From the NCBI GenBank assembly GCA_029936875.1, contig JAPYRS010000009.1:1-41324 (forward strand): 41,324 nucleotides of DNA. Reading direction: 5' to 3'. Made by a program: the position numbers and the translations under genes. The first letter of the stretch is position 1, and every line of letters begins with the position of its first letter. The stretch is from Alphaproteobacteria bacterium. GTDB taxonomy: Bacteria; Pseudomonadota; Alphaproteobacteria; SHVP01. Below the pieces are notes generated by a model. That model had not been told where the DNA came from, made no database searches, and saw only the letters and a program-made list of their open reading frames with translations. Shown piece by piece: positions 20,540-29,340 of this stretch.

Positions 20540-22063
20540 TTACGTTGAAATAGTTTCGAGATACCGGGCGAGCGTATTGCCGTTTTCGTCGGCGAGCGCT
20601 GCCTCGCCGGCACCGGCGATTTGCGCGGCGGCGGTCCCAGCGTCAACGTCTGATTTCAAACCCTTGGCGATGACGGAATCAAATATCAGCGTGAGGTTTC
20701 CTTTGCCGCGCGCATGGATGTCGCCGTAACCCTTTACCAAATTTGCGACTCGGCTGATTTCGAGGCCGAGTTCAGGCGCACGGCTGGTTCCCGCAATGAT
20801 CGCGGTGAGCCAGCGTTCAATCCAGGCCTGCTCGTGCTGAAATCGAAAGGTGCGCGGGCGCCACGGCCGCAAAATCGAAAGCACCCGCATCAACAGAAAT
20901 CCGCTCACTGATGTCGTCTTGATGTGGAGGCCAATGTTGCGTTTTTTATGGGTCGGCGTGCGTTCCGCCCGGCGCATCAATCGGGCACCGATTGATCGCG
21001 GCATGATCGAGGCGATCTCTTCGAGCCCCGGTTTCAAATAATCGATGACATGCACCGTCTCGCCCGGCTCCGCTTTGACGTCAGACCGGATCTCTTCAAA
21101 CCGTTCCCGTGACGTCTTGATTTGGGCGACGCGGATGACGTCTTCATAGATCATCCAAACCGCGAGGCGCTTGGCCGCATCAGCCGTCACCGGGTAATCC
21201 GAATTCGAATTGCCCTCTGCCGCCAAGACTTTGCTTAGGCGCTCGAGATAGCGGCTTGCGTAACCGCGATTCTGGTAGTGGCGGGTTTGTCTTACGCCCT
21301 CCTGCAGCACCTCATGGAGTGCTTCCGGGAATTTGTCCGTGATGTTTGCGTCGAGGGAGTCCCGATCCGCCGCCTTCGCATCTTTTGATGAAGGCGATGA
21401 GGGGGAGGCGAGACCGCCGGCGTCCTCAATCAACGCGATGCCCCTGTTAAATCCTTCAGTACTGGATTTAACGCCGACGCCGGCCTCTTCAATCGCTCCC
21501 ACGCAACTCACGCGGTCGACCGGATAAACGCCGGATCCGGCAATCATGCCAAAAATAATCGCATTCATCGGCGCGCCGGTTTTTAAGGATTCCTGTTCGA
21601 GGTCGAGCAAAAATGTCTGTCGCGAAAGTTCATGGGCCGCCGATTCCGTGCGGCTCGTATCAAACCGGCCGTCACCCATGGCTTGGCGCTCGTCGATCGT
21701 CAAAACGCGGTGCGTCGAACCGATCAGCACGGTCCGGTCTTTCGAGACGTAGCCCGATTGAATCATTCGCCCGACTTCAATCATTTCGGACGCAACCACA
21801 AGATCCAATTCGCCGGCGACCGGGTAGAGAGAAAACACCGGGTGCTTACCTTCAGGCGCGGGCGCGCTCAGCATTTCGACAAAATAGGTGGTGGCGCCGG
21901 TGCGCTGCGATGTGCCCGGAAGCGAGGTGCCCTGCACCGGCAGGCCTGCTCGATTGGCCGCGCTCACAAGCCAGGTCGCCAGTAATCCGCCGCCTTCGCC
22001 GCCTAGCGCACCGATCAAAAGCCGGACCACGCGTCCGGTGGTCGTATCGTTGCGTTCGCTCAT
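20540..22063 (-). CDS. iorB: Indolepyruvate ferredoxin oxidoreductase subunit beta (extended, IorB-type)
   Basis: A 507-residue protein. Residues about 10-200 form the pyruvate:ferredoxin oxidoreductase gamma-like domain, beginning L-L-I-G-A-L-G-G-E-G-G-G and including P-G-T-S-Q-R-T-G-A-T-T-Y. The remaining 300 residues are the DUF6537-type extension typical of proteobacterial IorB; archaeal IorB is only about 200. ATG 22063 overlaps the iorA stop as ATGA, and an earlier in-frame ATG at 22132 would lie inside iorA. With IorA it converts aryl-pyruvates (indole-, phenyl-, 4-hydroxyphenylpyruvate) plus CoA to aryl-acetyl-CoA, passing electrons to ferredoxin. It is convergent with the methyltransferase gene. 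Confidence 0.9.
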   Translation of the reverse strand: MSERNDTTTGRVVRLLIGALGGEGGGLLATWLVSAANRAGLPVQGTSLPGTSQRTGATTYFVEMLSAPAPEGKHPVFSLYPVAGELDLVVASEMIEVGRMIQSGYVSKDRTVLIGSTHRVLTIDERQAMGDGRFDTSRTESAAHELSRQTFLLDLEQESLKTGAPMNAIIFGMIAGSGVYPVDRVSCVGAIEEAGVGVKSSTEGFNRGIALIEDAGGLASPSSPSSKDAKAADRDSLDANITDKFPEALHEVLQEGVRQTRHYQNRGYASRYLERLSKVLAAEGNSNSDYPVTADAAKRLAVWMIYEDVIRVAQIKTSRERFEEIRSDVKAEPGETVHVIDYLKPGLEEIASIMPRSIGARLMRRAERTPTHKKRNIGLHIKTTSVSGFLLMRVLSILRPWRPRTFRFQHEQAWIERWLTAIIAGTSRAPELGLEISRVANLVKGYGDIHARGKGNLTLIFDSVIAKGLKSDVDAGTAAAQIAGAGEAALADENGNTLARYLETIST

Positions 22064-24213
22064 TGTGCGGCGGGGTTTAGGGGTGATGTTTCGGAGGACT
22101 GCAGCATGCCGATTACGGTTCGGCGCACCCATGCCAGAATTCGCTCAGGAAGGATCGGGTTTTTGACTATTTCCGCGCGGTAAAACGAGGGACAAAGTAT
22201 CGCTGCGTGTGATACCTCGCCGCACAATCCACACCCGACGCAGCCATTGTTAACGTAGGCAACCGGGTCTTCTTTCAATGGATTGGGGTTGTCCTTGACG
22301 GTTAAGCTCGGACAGCCGGACAAACGGATGCACGAATGATCGCCGGTGCAGGTCGCCGAATCGACACCGAAACGTGTTCGAACATAGCGTCCACCGCGTT
22401 CCAATATGATCCGCGCCGCGCGCCGGACTCGGCGTTGTTTGGCGAGCTGGCACTCGCCTTCGGCGACAATCACCTTCAGGCCTTTTTCTTTGGTCGTCAT
22501 GGCCTCGCGCAAGGTCTTGACCATTGTTGCAACGCTATAGGTTCGAATTGTTCGCAGCCATTTCACGCCGAGCCCCTTGACCGCTTTTTCGATACTCATG
22601 TCGACAAATTCGCCGAATGGGTTGAGCGCAGAACTGGGCAGTGTCTGTTGGCCGGTCGCCGATGAATATCCGTTCTTCATGATCAACAGAACGGAATCGG
22701 ATTCATTGAACACGGCGCCAGCCACGCCCGACGTCAGACCGCTATGCCAAAATCCGCCGTCGCCCATGACACTGATAACGCGTTTCCCTTGTGTCGGCAC
22801 AACGGCGGCAGAACTGCCAAGGCCCATGCCGTAACCAAGAACGGAATTACCAAATCCAAACGGCGCACCGGCACCCATGGTGTGGCAGCCAATGTCGGCG
22901 CTGACGTGGATCTCGCCAATTTCCCGTTGCATCAGTTTCATCGCGCTGAAAACCGGACGCTCCGGACAGCCGACACAAAATGTCGCCGGCCGCGGCGGAA
23001 TGGGGCTGCCGAGTGCCGCGGTCGAAGCGGATTTGTGGTCGATTATAGCGGCCGCCGTCTGGCTTGCCTTGGCGAGGTCGGCGCCCTTTGGTACTGCGCC
23101 TTCGAGAAATTTGACCACGCCGGAAATCATCACTTCAAGGCTGTATTCGCCGGTCATCGGCAGAACGTCTTTGCCGATGATTTCCGCATCGACTTTTGCT
23201 TTCCGCAAAATCGCGTTGAACGCCTGCTCCAGATAGGCCGGGTGGCTTTCCTCGACCATCAGAACGTGACGCTTGTCGCGACAGAAATCTGCGACCTCGT
23301 CATCGATCAGCGGGTAGGTGGCGTTTAGCACGTAGATGGGAATCTGGCTTTCACCGCAAATATCGCAAAGTCCGACGCGTTCAAGCGCGTTGACCAACGT
23401 GTTGTAGAGGCCGCCCTGAACGACGATGCCGACGTCCTTCATCGGCCCATCGAAAATTTCGTTGACCTTATTGTCGCGAATGAAATTTATGGCCGCGCCA
23501 AACCGCTCATCAAACTTCTTCTTTTCCTGGCCGTGCACGAACGGCGGAATACTCAAGCGCTCTCTGTCAAATTTCGCGGGCTCAATCGGATTTTTCGATG
23601 AATATTCAGGTGCTTTGTTGTCTCGGGTCTTGAACGAACCCGTGACGTGGCATGTGCGGATGCGCAACTCCATCATCACCGGCGTGTTACTCGCCTCAGA
23701 CAGCTCGAAGGCCAATTCCGTCAGGTCGGCGATGCGCGTCAAATTGGGCCGGGGATCCAACAACCACATCGATGATTTCATGGCGAACGCGTGGCTGCGC
23801 TCCTGTGGGCTGGACGCCCCTTCGCCGTAATCTTCACCGACAATAATAAGTGCACCCCCCATCACGCCTGATGAAGAGAGGTATGAGAGTGGGTCGGACG
23901 CGACATTGGTGCCGACAATCGCTTTCCATGTGACGGCACCGCGAAGCGGATAATTTATCGACGCGGCCAACATTGCGGCGGCGGAGGATTCGGTGGTGCA
24001 GGCTTCGAAATGGACGCCCAATTCGTCGAGCACGGGCCGCGCATCGACCATGACGTCGAGCAGCGCGGCTATCGGTGATCCCTGGTATCCGCCGACATAA
24101 CTTACGCCGGCCTGCAAAAGTCCCTTGGCCACCGCGAGGATGCCCTCGCCGTGAAAGACTTCACCTTCCCCAAGGCGCAATAATTCCACTTCTTTTGAAA
24201 ACGACCGTTCCAA
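22060..24213 (-). CDS. iorA: Indolepyruvate ferredoxin oxidoreductase subunit alpha
   Basis: A protein of about 717 residues with thiamine diphosphate domains: G-Y-Q-G-S-P near the start, C-V-G-C-P-E-R-P, and the ThDP/Mg motif G-D-G-G-F-W-H-S-G near residue 483. A C-terminal ferredoxin part follows with C-T-G-D-H-S-C near 621 and G-C-V-G-C-G-L-C near 659, ending C-P. There is no ATG at the beginning; TTG 24213 is preferred because GGAGGG lies 4 nt upstream (24218-24223 on the plus strand), while TTG 24231 lacks such a site. It is the upstream partner of iorB (4-bp overlap) and divergent from an FAD-linked oxidase that could supply its 2-oxo acid substrate. This is inferred from order only. 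Confidence 0.92.
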   Translation of the reverse strand: MERSFSKEVELLRLGEGEVFHGEGILAVAKGLLQAGVSYVGGYQGSPIAALLDVMVDARPVLDELGVHFEACTTESSAAAMLAASINYPLRGAVTWKAIVGTNVASDPLSYLSSSGVMGGALIIVGEDYGEGASSPQERSHAFAMKSSMWLLDPRPNLTRIADLTELAFELSEASNTPVMMELRIRTCHVTGSFKTRDNKAPEYSSKNPIEPAKFDRERLSIPPFVHGQEKKKFDERFGAAINFIRDNKVNEIFDGPMKDVGIVVQGGLYNTLVNALERVGLCDICGESQIPIYVLNATYPLIDDEVADFCRDKRHVLMVEESHPAYLEQAFNAILRKAKVDAEIIGKDVLPMTGEYSLEVMISGVVKFLEGAVPKGADLAKASQTAAAIIDHKSASTAALGSPIPPRPATFCVGCPERPVFSAMKLMQREIGEIHVSADIGCHTMGAGAPFGFGNSVLGYGMGLGSSAAVVPTQGKRVISVMGDGGFWHSGLTSGVAGAVFNESDSVLLIMKNGYSSATGQQTLPSSALNPFGEFVDMSIEKAVKGLGVKWLRTIRTYSVATMVKTLREAMTTKEKGLKVIVAEGECQLAKQRRVRRAARIILERGGRYVRTRFGVDSATCTGDHSCIRLSGCPSLTVKDNPNPLKEDPVAYVNNGCVGCGLCGEVSHAAILCPSFYRAEIVKNPILPERILAWVRRTVIGMLQSSETSPLNPAAQ

Positions 24214-24389
24214 CTCACCCTCCAAGTTCAACGAACTTGCATACTAGCGCAATGCTCACGCGATTTGGATGGTTTCCGGTATGCTTGTTGGCAAAATGCC
24301 CCCATGCGATCATGGCCTATCGCGGATTGGATCGGCGTGGAGCTGAATAATCGGGCTGGACAACAAGGCCCAAGGTGCGGAGCGAAGTA

Positions 24390-25976
24390 ATGGTTGAGAA
24401 TACTGCGACGGCGGGTGCCGTCGATACGTTGCGGCAAATTATTGGCAACGACAACGTGTTGACCGACGCGGAGAACCTGAGATTCTTCTCGAGCGATGTG
24501 AATAGAGAGGCCGAACCGGCCCGCGTTGTGGTCCAACCGGCCAACAGCCAAGAACTTTCTGAGGCCGTGCGCACCGCAGTTAAAGCGGATCTGGCGGTAA
24601 TCCCACGCGGCGGCGGCATGTCCTACACCGATGGATATATTCCCAAGTACCCCGATTCGATGATCGTCGATTTGCGGCGGATAAACCGAATTGTCGAAAT
24701 CAACACCGAAGACATGTTCGTTACCGTCGAGCCCGGTTGCACCTGGAAGGAATTGTTCGAGGCCCTGACCCAGAAAGGGGTTCGGACCCCATACTTTGGC
24801 CCGCTTTCCGGCATGTATGCGACCGTCGGCGGTGCGCTTTCCCAGAACAGTCTATTTTTTGGCTCAGGTCTCTACGGTTCTGTCGCCGATTCGGTTTTGG
24901 GCCTTCGAATTGTGCTGGTTGACGGTAGCGAGATTACGACCGGCTCTGCGGCGACGCCCTACAATCCGTCGCCTTTCTTTCGGGGCTACGGGCCTGATCT
25001 AACCGGATTGTTTCTCGGCGATACCGGCGCCCTCGGATTTAAGGTCGAGGCAACGCTCAAACTCATTCCGCTTCCCAGCGATACGCAGTTTGCGTCATTT
25101 GCTTACGATTCGTTTGAAGGCGTTTGCACCGCGATGTCGGAAGTCTCGCGGCGCGGCCTTGCGGCCGAATGTTTTGGTTTTGATCCTTATCTACAGGGGC
25201 AACGTCTTCAACGCGCTGGTCTGGTCAGTGATCTGAAATCGCTTGCCGGCGTTGCGCGGTCCGGAAAAAATCTTGTGAATGGTCTAACCGAAGCCGCAAA
25301 GGTTGCCGTCGCCGGCCGCCGCTATATGGACGATGTTAAATATTCGATGCATGTCGTCGTTGAGGGCCGGAACGAACAAGAGACATCAAGCCGGTTGACC
25401 GAAATCAGATCATTTGCGACCGAGGGCGGCGAGGAAATTAAGAACAGCCTGCCCAAGGTGATGCGGGGCACGCCCTTTGTCGCCCCCAACAGTATGCTCG
25501 GGCCGGACGGTGAGCGTTGGGTGCCAATTCATGGGCTGGTTCCCCACACCCGCATTATTCCTATGATTCAGGCGATTCACGACTTCTTTGAGGCGAACGA
25601 AGACAAGATTGAAAAATTTGGAATCGAGTGGGGTTACCTGCTGTCGACCTGTGGCCACCAGGCCTTCTTGGTTGAGCCGATGTTCTTTTGGAAGGATGCC
25701 CGCCACCCGTACCACGACCGGGTACTGGAAGAAAATTACCTGTCGAAACTGAAGACATTTCCCGAAAATAAAGCGGCCCGTGCTGCAGTGGCGGAGATGC
25801 GATCGGGTCTTGCCACTCTTTTTATGGAGAATGGCGCTGTTCATTTTCAAATTGGCCGCACTTATCGATACAAAGACGGTCGCGATCCGGAAACCTTTAA
25901 GCTTTTGGAAACTATAAAAAACGAGTTAGACCCGAGTGGTCGAATGAATCCGGGTTCGCTTGGTCTGGGACGTTAA
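24390..25976 (+). CDS. FAD-linked oxidase (GlcD/VAO family)
   Basis: A 528-residue flavoprotein. The N-terminal PCMH-type FAD-binding domain shows V-I-P-R-G-G-G-M-S-Y-T, V-T-V-E-P-G-C-T-W and Y-A-T-V-G-G-A-L-S-Q-N-S. The C-terminal FAD-oxidase_C domain ends L-D-P-S-G-R-M-N-P-G-S-L-G. ATG 24390 has GGAG at 24379-24382; a GTG at 24375 is the alternative. Family members oxidise D-2-hydroxy acids, phenols or alkyl ethers and pass electrons to cytochromes, ETF or O2. No cysteine-rich partner (GlcF-like) is adjacent. Facing iorAB, a role in making aryl-pyruvates from aryl-lactates is a reasonable guess but unproven. Confidence 0.9.
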   Translation: MVENTATAGAVDTLRQIIGNDNVLTDAENLRFFSSDVNREAEPARVVVQPANSQELSEAVRTAVKADLAVIPRGGGMSYTDGYIPKYPDSMIVDLRRINRIVEINTEDMFVTVEPGCTWKELFEALTQKGVRTPYFGPLSGMYATVGGALSQNSLFFGSGLYGSVADSVLGLRIVLVDGSEITTGSAATPYNPSPFFRGYGPDLTGLFLGDTGALGFKVEATLKLIPLPSDTQFASFAYDSFEGVCTAMSEVSRRGLAAECFGFDPYLQGQRLQRAGLVSDLKSLAGVARSGKNLVNGLTEAAKVAVAGRRYMDDVKYSMHVVVEGRNEQETSSRLTEIRSFATEGGEEIKNSLPKVMRGTPFVAPNSMLGPDGERWVPIHGLVPHTRIIPMIQAIHDFFEANEDKIEKFGIEWGYLLSTCGHQAFLVEPMFFWKDARHPYHDRVLEENYLSKLKTFPENKAARAAVAEMRSGLATLFMENGAVHFQIGRTYRYKDGRDPETFKLLETIKNELDPSGRMNPGSLGLGR

Positions 25977-26111
25977 GCAGTTCTTCACCACGTTTAAAAT
26001 TTCGCAAAAAAACCTGTTCGTTTTTACTCCGTATTAAGGGTGTCCGAGTCATGTTGGGGCCCTCGGAAATTGACATCCGCGCGGAGTGCGGGATGAACGA
26101 AAGGTTTGAAA

Positions 26112-26363
26112 ATGGAAGCCGGTATAATTGCAAACGCCCAGGCTGCGGTTGCGTTGGTCGGGAACACCTCGTCTGGCGTGCAGAAGCCACAAGAGAGTTC
26201 TTCGATTAATATTGCTCAGGCACTTGCCGATGAGGCGTCGGATCCTAACCGGGAGACCAGCGTTAAAGTGAACGCAGCCCCGCCGCCCGATGATTCAGAT
26301 GATGGTGGATCAAACTCGGACACTGAAGAAGGCGTCGGTGACCAAGTCGACCTATCGGTCTAG
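26112..26363 (+). CDS. Small acidic hypothetical protein
   Basis: An 83-residue ORF from ATG 26112, preceded by an AAAGG-like site (a TTG at 26106 is also in frame). Residues 1-40 are Ala/Asn/Gln-rich and could form one amphipathic helix (M-E-A-G-I-I-A-N-A-Q-A-A-V-A-L-V). Residues 55-83 are a disordered acidic tail (P-P-P-D-D-S-D-D-G-G...). It has no signal peptide, Cys or recognisable domain. I do not recognise it. The composition and site make it more likely a real small protein than chance, but it stands alone between a flavoprotein and a DsbD-like gene. The 182 bp after it hold no clear terminator. Confidence 0.5.
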   Translation: MEAGIIANAQAAVALVGNTSSGVQKPQESSSINIAQALADEASDPNRETSVKVNAAPPPDDSDDGGSNSDTEEGVGDQVDLSV

Positions 26364-26545
26364 AAAAACCCAGCGCCACCCGGCAGGGCGGCACTGAATG
26401 TTCGGTCGCTAGTTCCAGGACCTGACGTCGCTACACAATTGTTTTATTAGTTGTGTTTCAGCGGCACTTATAAATTCCGTCGATATAGGCCAATTATTGG
26501 TAAGCGGGGCAACCGCTTGGCGTGAATTTGCGACAGAGGGTCTAA

Positions 26546-28681
26546 ATGAAAACTGTCTTGAAGCGGAGTGCGCGTAAGCTCGGCTTCCTGCTTATAGGGC
26601 TCGGAATCCTCGTTTCCGCCCTAACACCCGCATCTGCAGCAAGCATTTGGTCTGATTACGGTCAGGGGCGAATTCGTCTGATCACGGCGACCGATGGCAC
26701 GTCTGGTGAGGGTTTGCGCCTCGGCCTTCAATACGACATTGAACCCGGATGGGAGATCTATTGGAGATCGCCTGGGGAAGCCGGCTTTCCAACGACGATT
26801 GACTGGACCGGTTCCGAGAATTTTACCGATCCGATTATGTCCTGGCCGGTACCCGGCCGGTTCCAAATATTTGGCCTCGATACCTTCGGCTATCAGGATG
26901 AGGTCGTGCTGCTGATTGATGGCAGCGTCACGGATCCCGACCAGCCGACGCACATTGAGGCGCATGTCAATTTTCTGACCTGCCAGGAAGTCTGCATCCC
27001 GCATGACATCACATTGTCTCTGGATCTGGATCCGGATGGCAGTGTTTCGGACGATGCGCAAATCATCAACCGGTACTGGTCTCAGGTTCCGAAGTCTGGC
27101 GAGCGCGCCGGTCTCAATATTGTTCGCTCCGAGTTTGTGCAAATTGGCAACGCATCGCTGATTCAAGTTGTGGCAACTTCTGCCGTCGCGTTCGAGGCGC
27201 CGGATATCATTATTGAGGGGCCAGGTGCCTACGTTTTCGCGCCACCAGAAGTGCGGCTAACGAATGATGGGCAACGCGCCGTATTTCAGGTTCCGATTCA
27301 ACTTGCAGCACTTCAGCCCGAAGGCGGACCACCACCGCTATTGGGAACGACCCTGACGCTAACCCTGGTCGACGGCGGCCGGGCGTTGGAGCACGTTGCG
27401 ACGATCGTTCTTGGACAGTCCGAGGCGACCTCGTTTCTGCCCTTTATCGTCATCCTGTTGCTCGCACTTGCCGGCGGCATAATTCTGAATGTCATGCCGT
27501 GTGTTCTGCCGGTGGTGTCGATCAAATTGATGGGCGTCATTAACCACGGCGGCGGCAACCGGTCAGAGGTGCGGGGCAGCTTCCTCGGAACATCGGCCGG
27601 GATAATATTTGCGTTTCTCGTGCTGGCGACCGTGCTGGTCGCGCTGAAGCAGGTTGGGGCGACAATCGGCTGGGGAATTCAGTTTCAGCAACCGCTGTTC
27701 ATCATCGTCATGGCCGTTCTGATCACCCTGTTTGCGGCAAACATGTGGGGGTTTTTCGAATTCGCACTGCCGCAATGGGTTTCCGGGATCGCTGCAAAGG
27801 ATCGCGGCGCCTCTAATCCCAATGGATTTGCGCCTTCATTCGGCACCGGTATTTTCGCGACCGTTCTGGCAACGCCCTGCTCGGCACCGTTTCTCGGCAC
27901 CGCGCTCGGATTTGCGCTGGCGAGAGGTCCGGTTGAAATCTATTCGATCTTCGCCGCACTTGGGGTTGGCATGGCCATTCCCTACCTTGCGGCGTCCGTG
28001 TTTCCCGGGTTCGTTACGCGGCTTCCCCGACCCGGCCGCTGGATGCTGGTCGTGAAAAAGATAATGGGATTTGCCTTGGCGGCGACGGCGCTTTGGCTGC
28101 TTTCCATACTTGCCTTTCAGGTTGGATCGCTGGGCGCGGGCCTTGTCGCCGCACTCCTGGTTGGCTCGCTGATCCTGCTTTGGGCGCGGCGGTGGAACTG
28201 GGTCAGAAGTAAACGCTTTGTGCCAGCCGTCGTTACTCTTTTCGCCGTCTTGACCTTTGGCGTTCCCAGCTTGGTCGAACGGACACCAACGTTCGGGTCG
28301 GAGGCCGCCGCCCATTGGAAACCGTTCGATCAAGCGGCGATCGATGGTTTGGTTCGGGACGGTTACACCGTGTTTGTCGATGTCACGGCTGAATGGTGCG
28401 TGACTTGTCTGGTCAACAAAAAGCTTGTTCTCGATCGAAGCCGCATTCGGGAGATCCTGACCCGTGATAACGTTGTCGCGATGCGGGCCGACTGGACAAG
28501 ACCAGACGACGCCATTGCAAGGTTCCTTGCCGCCCACAATCGGTTTGGCATTCCCTTCAATATTATTTATGGACCGCTAACCCCGAATGGGTTTGTCCTG
28601 CCAGAATTACTGACAGAAAGCGCTGTACTGGAAGGCTTTGGCGCGGCCGCAAATATTACGCTCGCCGGCGGTAATACCTAA
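26546..28681 (+). CDS. DsbD/ScsB-like thiol:disulfide interchange protein
   Basis: A 711-residue membrane protein. A Sec signal peptide ends A-S-A near residue 31. A periplasmic beta domain has C146-Q-E-V-C150 (C-x3-C). A CcdA-like membrane domain of about eight helices (roughly 290-580) has C319 in V-M-P-C-V-L-P and C445 in T-P-C-S-A-P. A C-terminal thioredoxin domain has W-C618-V-T-C621. This is the full three-part electron relay that moves reducing power from cytoplasmic thioredoxin to the periplasm. The large N-terminal domain resembles ScsB (copper stress) more than classic DsbD. It is followed 23 bp later by a TlpA-like protein, a likely partner. The role could be cytochrome c maturation, metal stress or repair of oxidised periplasmic proteins. 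Confidence 0.92.
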   Translation: MKTVLKRSARKLGFLLIGLGILVSALTPASAASIWSDYGQGRIRLITATDGTSGEGLRLGLQYDIEPGWEIYWRSPGEAGFPTTIDWTGSENFTDPIMSWPVPGRFQIFGLDTFGYQDEVVLLIDGSVTDPDQPTHIEAHVNFLTCQEVCIPHDITLSLDLDPDGSVSDDAQIINRYWSQVPKSGERAGLNIVRSEFVQIGNASLIQVVATSAVAFEAPDIIIEGPGAYVFAPPEVRLTNDGQRAVFQVPIQLAALQPEGGPPPLLGTTLTLTLVDGGRALEHVATIVLGQSEATSFLPFIVILLLALAGGIILNVMPCVLPVVSIKLMGVINHGGGNRSEVRGSFLGTSAGIIFAFLVLATVLVALKQVGATIGWGIQFQQPLFIIVMAVLITLFAANMWGFFEFALPQWVSGIAAKDRGASNPNGFAPSFGTGIFATVLATPCSAPFLGTALGFALARGPVEIYSIFAALGVGMAIPYLAASVFPGFVTRLPRPGRWMLVVKKIMGFALAATALWLLSILAFQVGSLGAGLVAALLVGSLILLWARRWNWVRSKRFVPAVVTLFAVLTFGVPSLVERTPTFGSEAAAHWKPFDQAAIDGLVRDGYTVFVDVTAEWCVTCLVNKKLVLDRSRIREILTRDNVVAMRADWTRPDDAIARFLAAHNRFGIPFNIIYGPLTPNGFVLPELLTESAVLEGFGAAANITLAGGNT

Positions 28682-28704
28682 TTCGAAACGAGAGGCACGA
28701 TGTC

Positions 28705-29286
28705 ATGAAGAAGAATTCGGCTCTAATCGGAATTGTCCTCGGTGTCGCGGTAATCGCCGCGATGGGCATTGGGTTCTGGAAATTCTCAGGGGGATCCGGT
28801 GGGCCCCAATTCGTCGGTCAGGTTCAGAACTTCGTCGTCGCTTACGCGGGACGGGACGGGACCGACGTTGCCTGGACTGATGCCGAACAGAAACCGGTGA
28901 CGCTCGCTGATTTTCGGGGCAAGGTCGTGCTGGTCAATTTCTGGGCCTCCTGGTGTTCCCCATGTCTGCGCGAATTGCCCTCGATCGACAGGCTTCAAAA
29001 TGCGCTGGCGAGCGACGATTTCACGGTGATTGCAATAAACATTGATCGCGAAGGCAAGCTGGTCGCGGAAGCATTTGCCAATCGCCTGGAGCTCAAACAC
29101 CTTGATCTCTACATGGACCCAGGCGGCATCGTCGGCCGGGACGTTGGTGTGAACGTCATGCCGACCACAGTTCTATTTGGCCGGGACGGCAAGGAAATAG
29201 GCCGCATGGAAGGTCCAGCCGAATGGGACGCGAGCGAAGCCCAGGCCTTGATTCTCTATTATGTCGGGCAGGAACGAGAGAGCTAG
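28705..29286 (+). CDS. TlpA-like membrane-anchored thioredoxin-fold protein
   Basis: A 193-residue protein. An uncleaved N-terminal helix (about 6-26) anchors a periplasmic TlpA/ResA-type domain with F-W-A-S-W-C84-S-P-C87-L-R-E-L-P and the cis-proline loop G-V-N-V-M-P-T-T. It reduces or isomerises protein disulfides and is probably kept reduced by the DsbD-like protein just upstream. GAGAGG precedes ATG 28705, and the pair forms an operon. It converges with the TIGR02186 gene; the 37-bp gap contains one copy of a 20-bp tandem repeat and part of another. Cytochrome c haem-site reduction is one possible job; no ccm genes are in the window. Confidence 0.92.
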   Translation: MKKNSALIGIVLGVAVIAAMGIGFWKFSGGSGGPQFVGQVQNFVVAYAGRDGTDVAWTDAEQKPVTLADFRGKVVLVNFWASWCSPCLRELPSIDRLQNALASDDFTVIAINIDREGKLVAEAFANRLELKHLDLYMDPGGIVGRDVGVNVMPTTVLFGRDGKEIGRMEGPAEWDASEAQALILYYVGQERES

Positions 29287-29300
29287 CGGCGCGCGCCTTC

Positions 29301-29340
29301 GATCTAGGTTCGGCGGAACAGATCTAAGTTCGGCGGAACA
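29301..29340. repeat. Two-copy 20-bp tandem repeat at a convergent gene boundary
   Basis: GATCTAGGTTCGGCGGAACA at 29301-29320 is repeated at 29321-29340 with one G-to-A change. The second copy contains the TAG stop and last codons of the TIGR02186 gene (F-R-R-T-stop). Each copy holds GTTC-N4-GAAC, a short stem, so the pair could serve as a weak bidirectional end signal. Confidence 0.85.

Noticed and set aside
27836-28537. 233-codon minus-strand ORF inside the DsbD-like gene
   Set aside because: It is antisense to the membrane and thioredoxin domains and reads as repetitive Arg/Gly/Lys without a motif.
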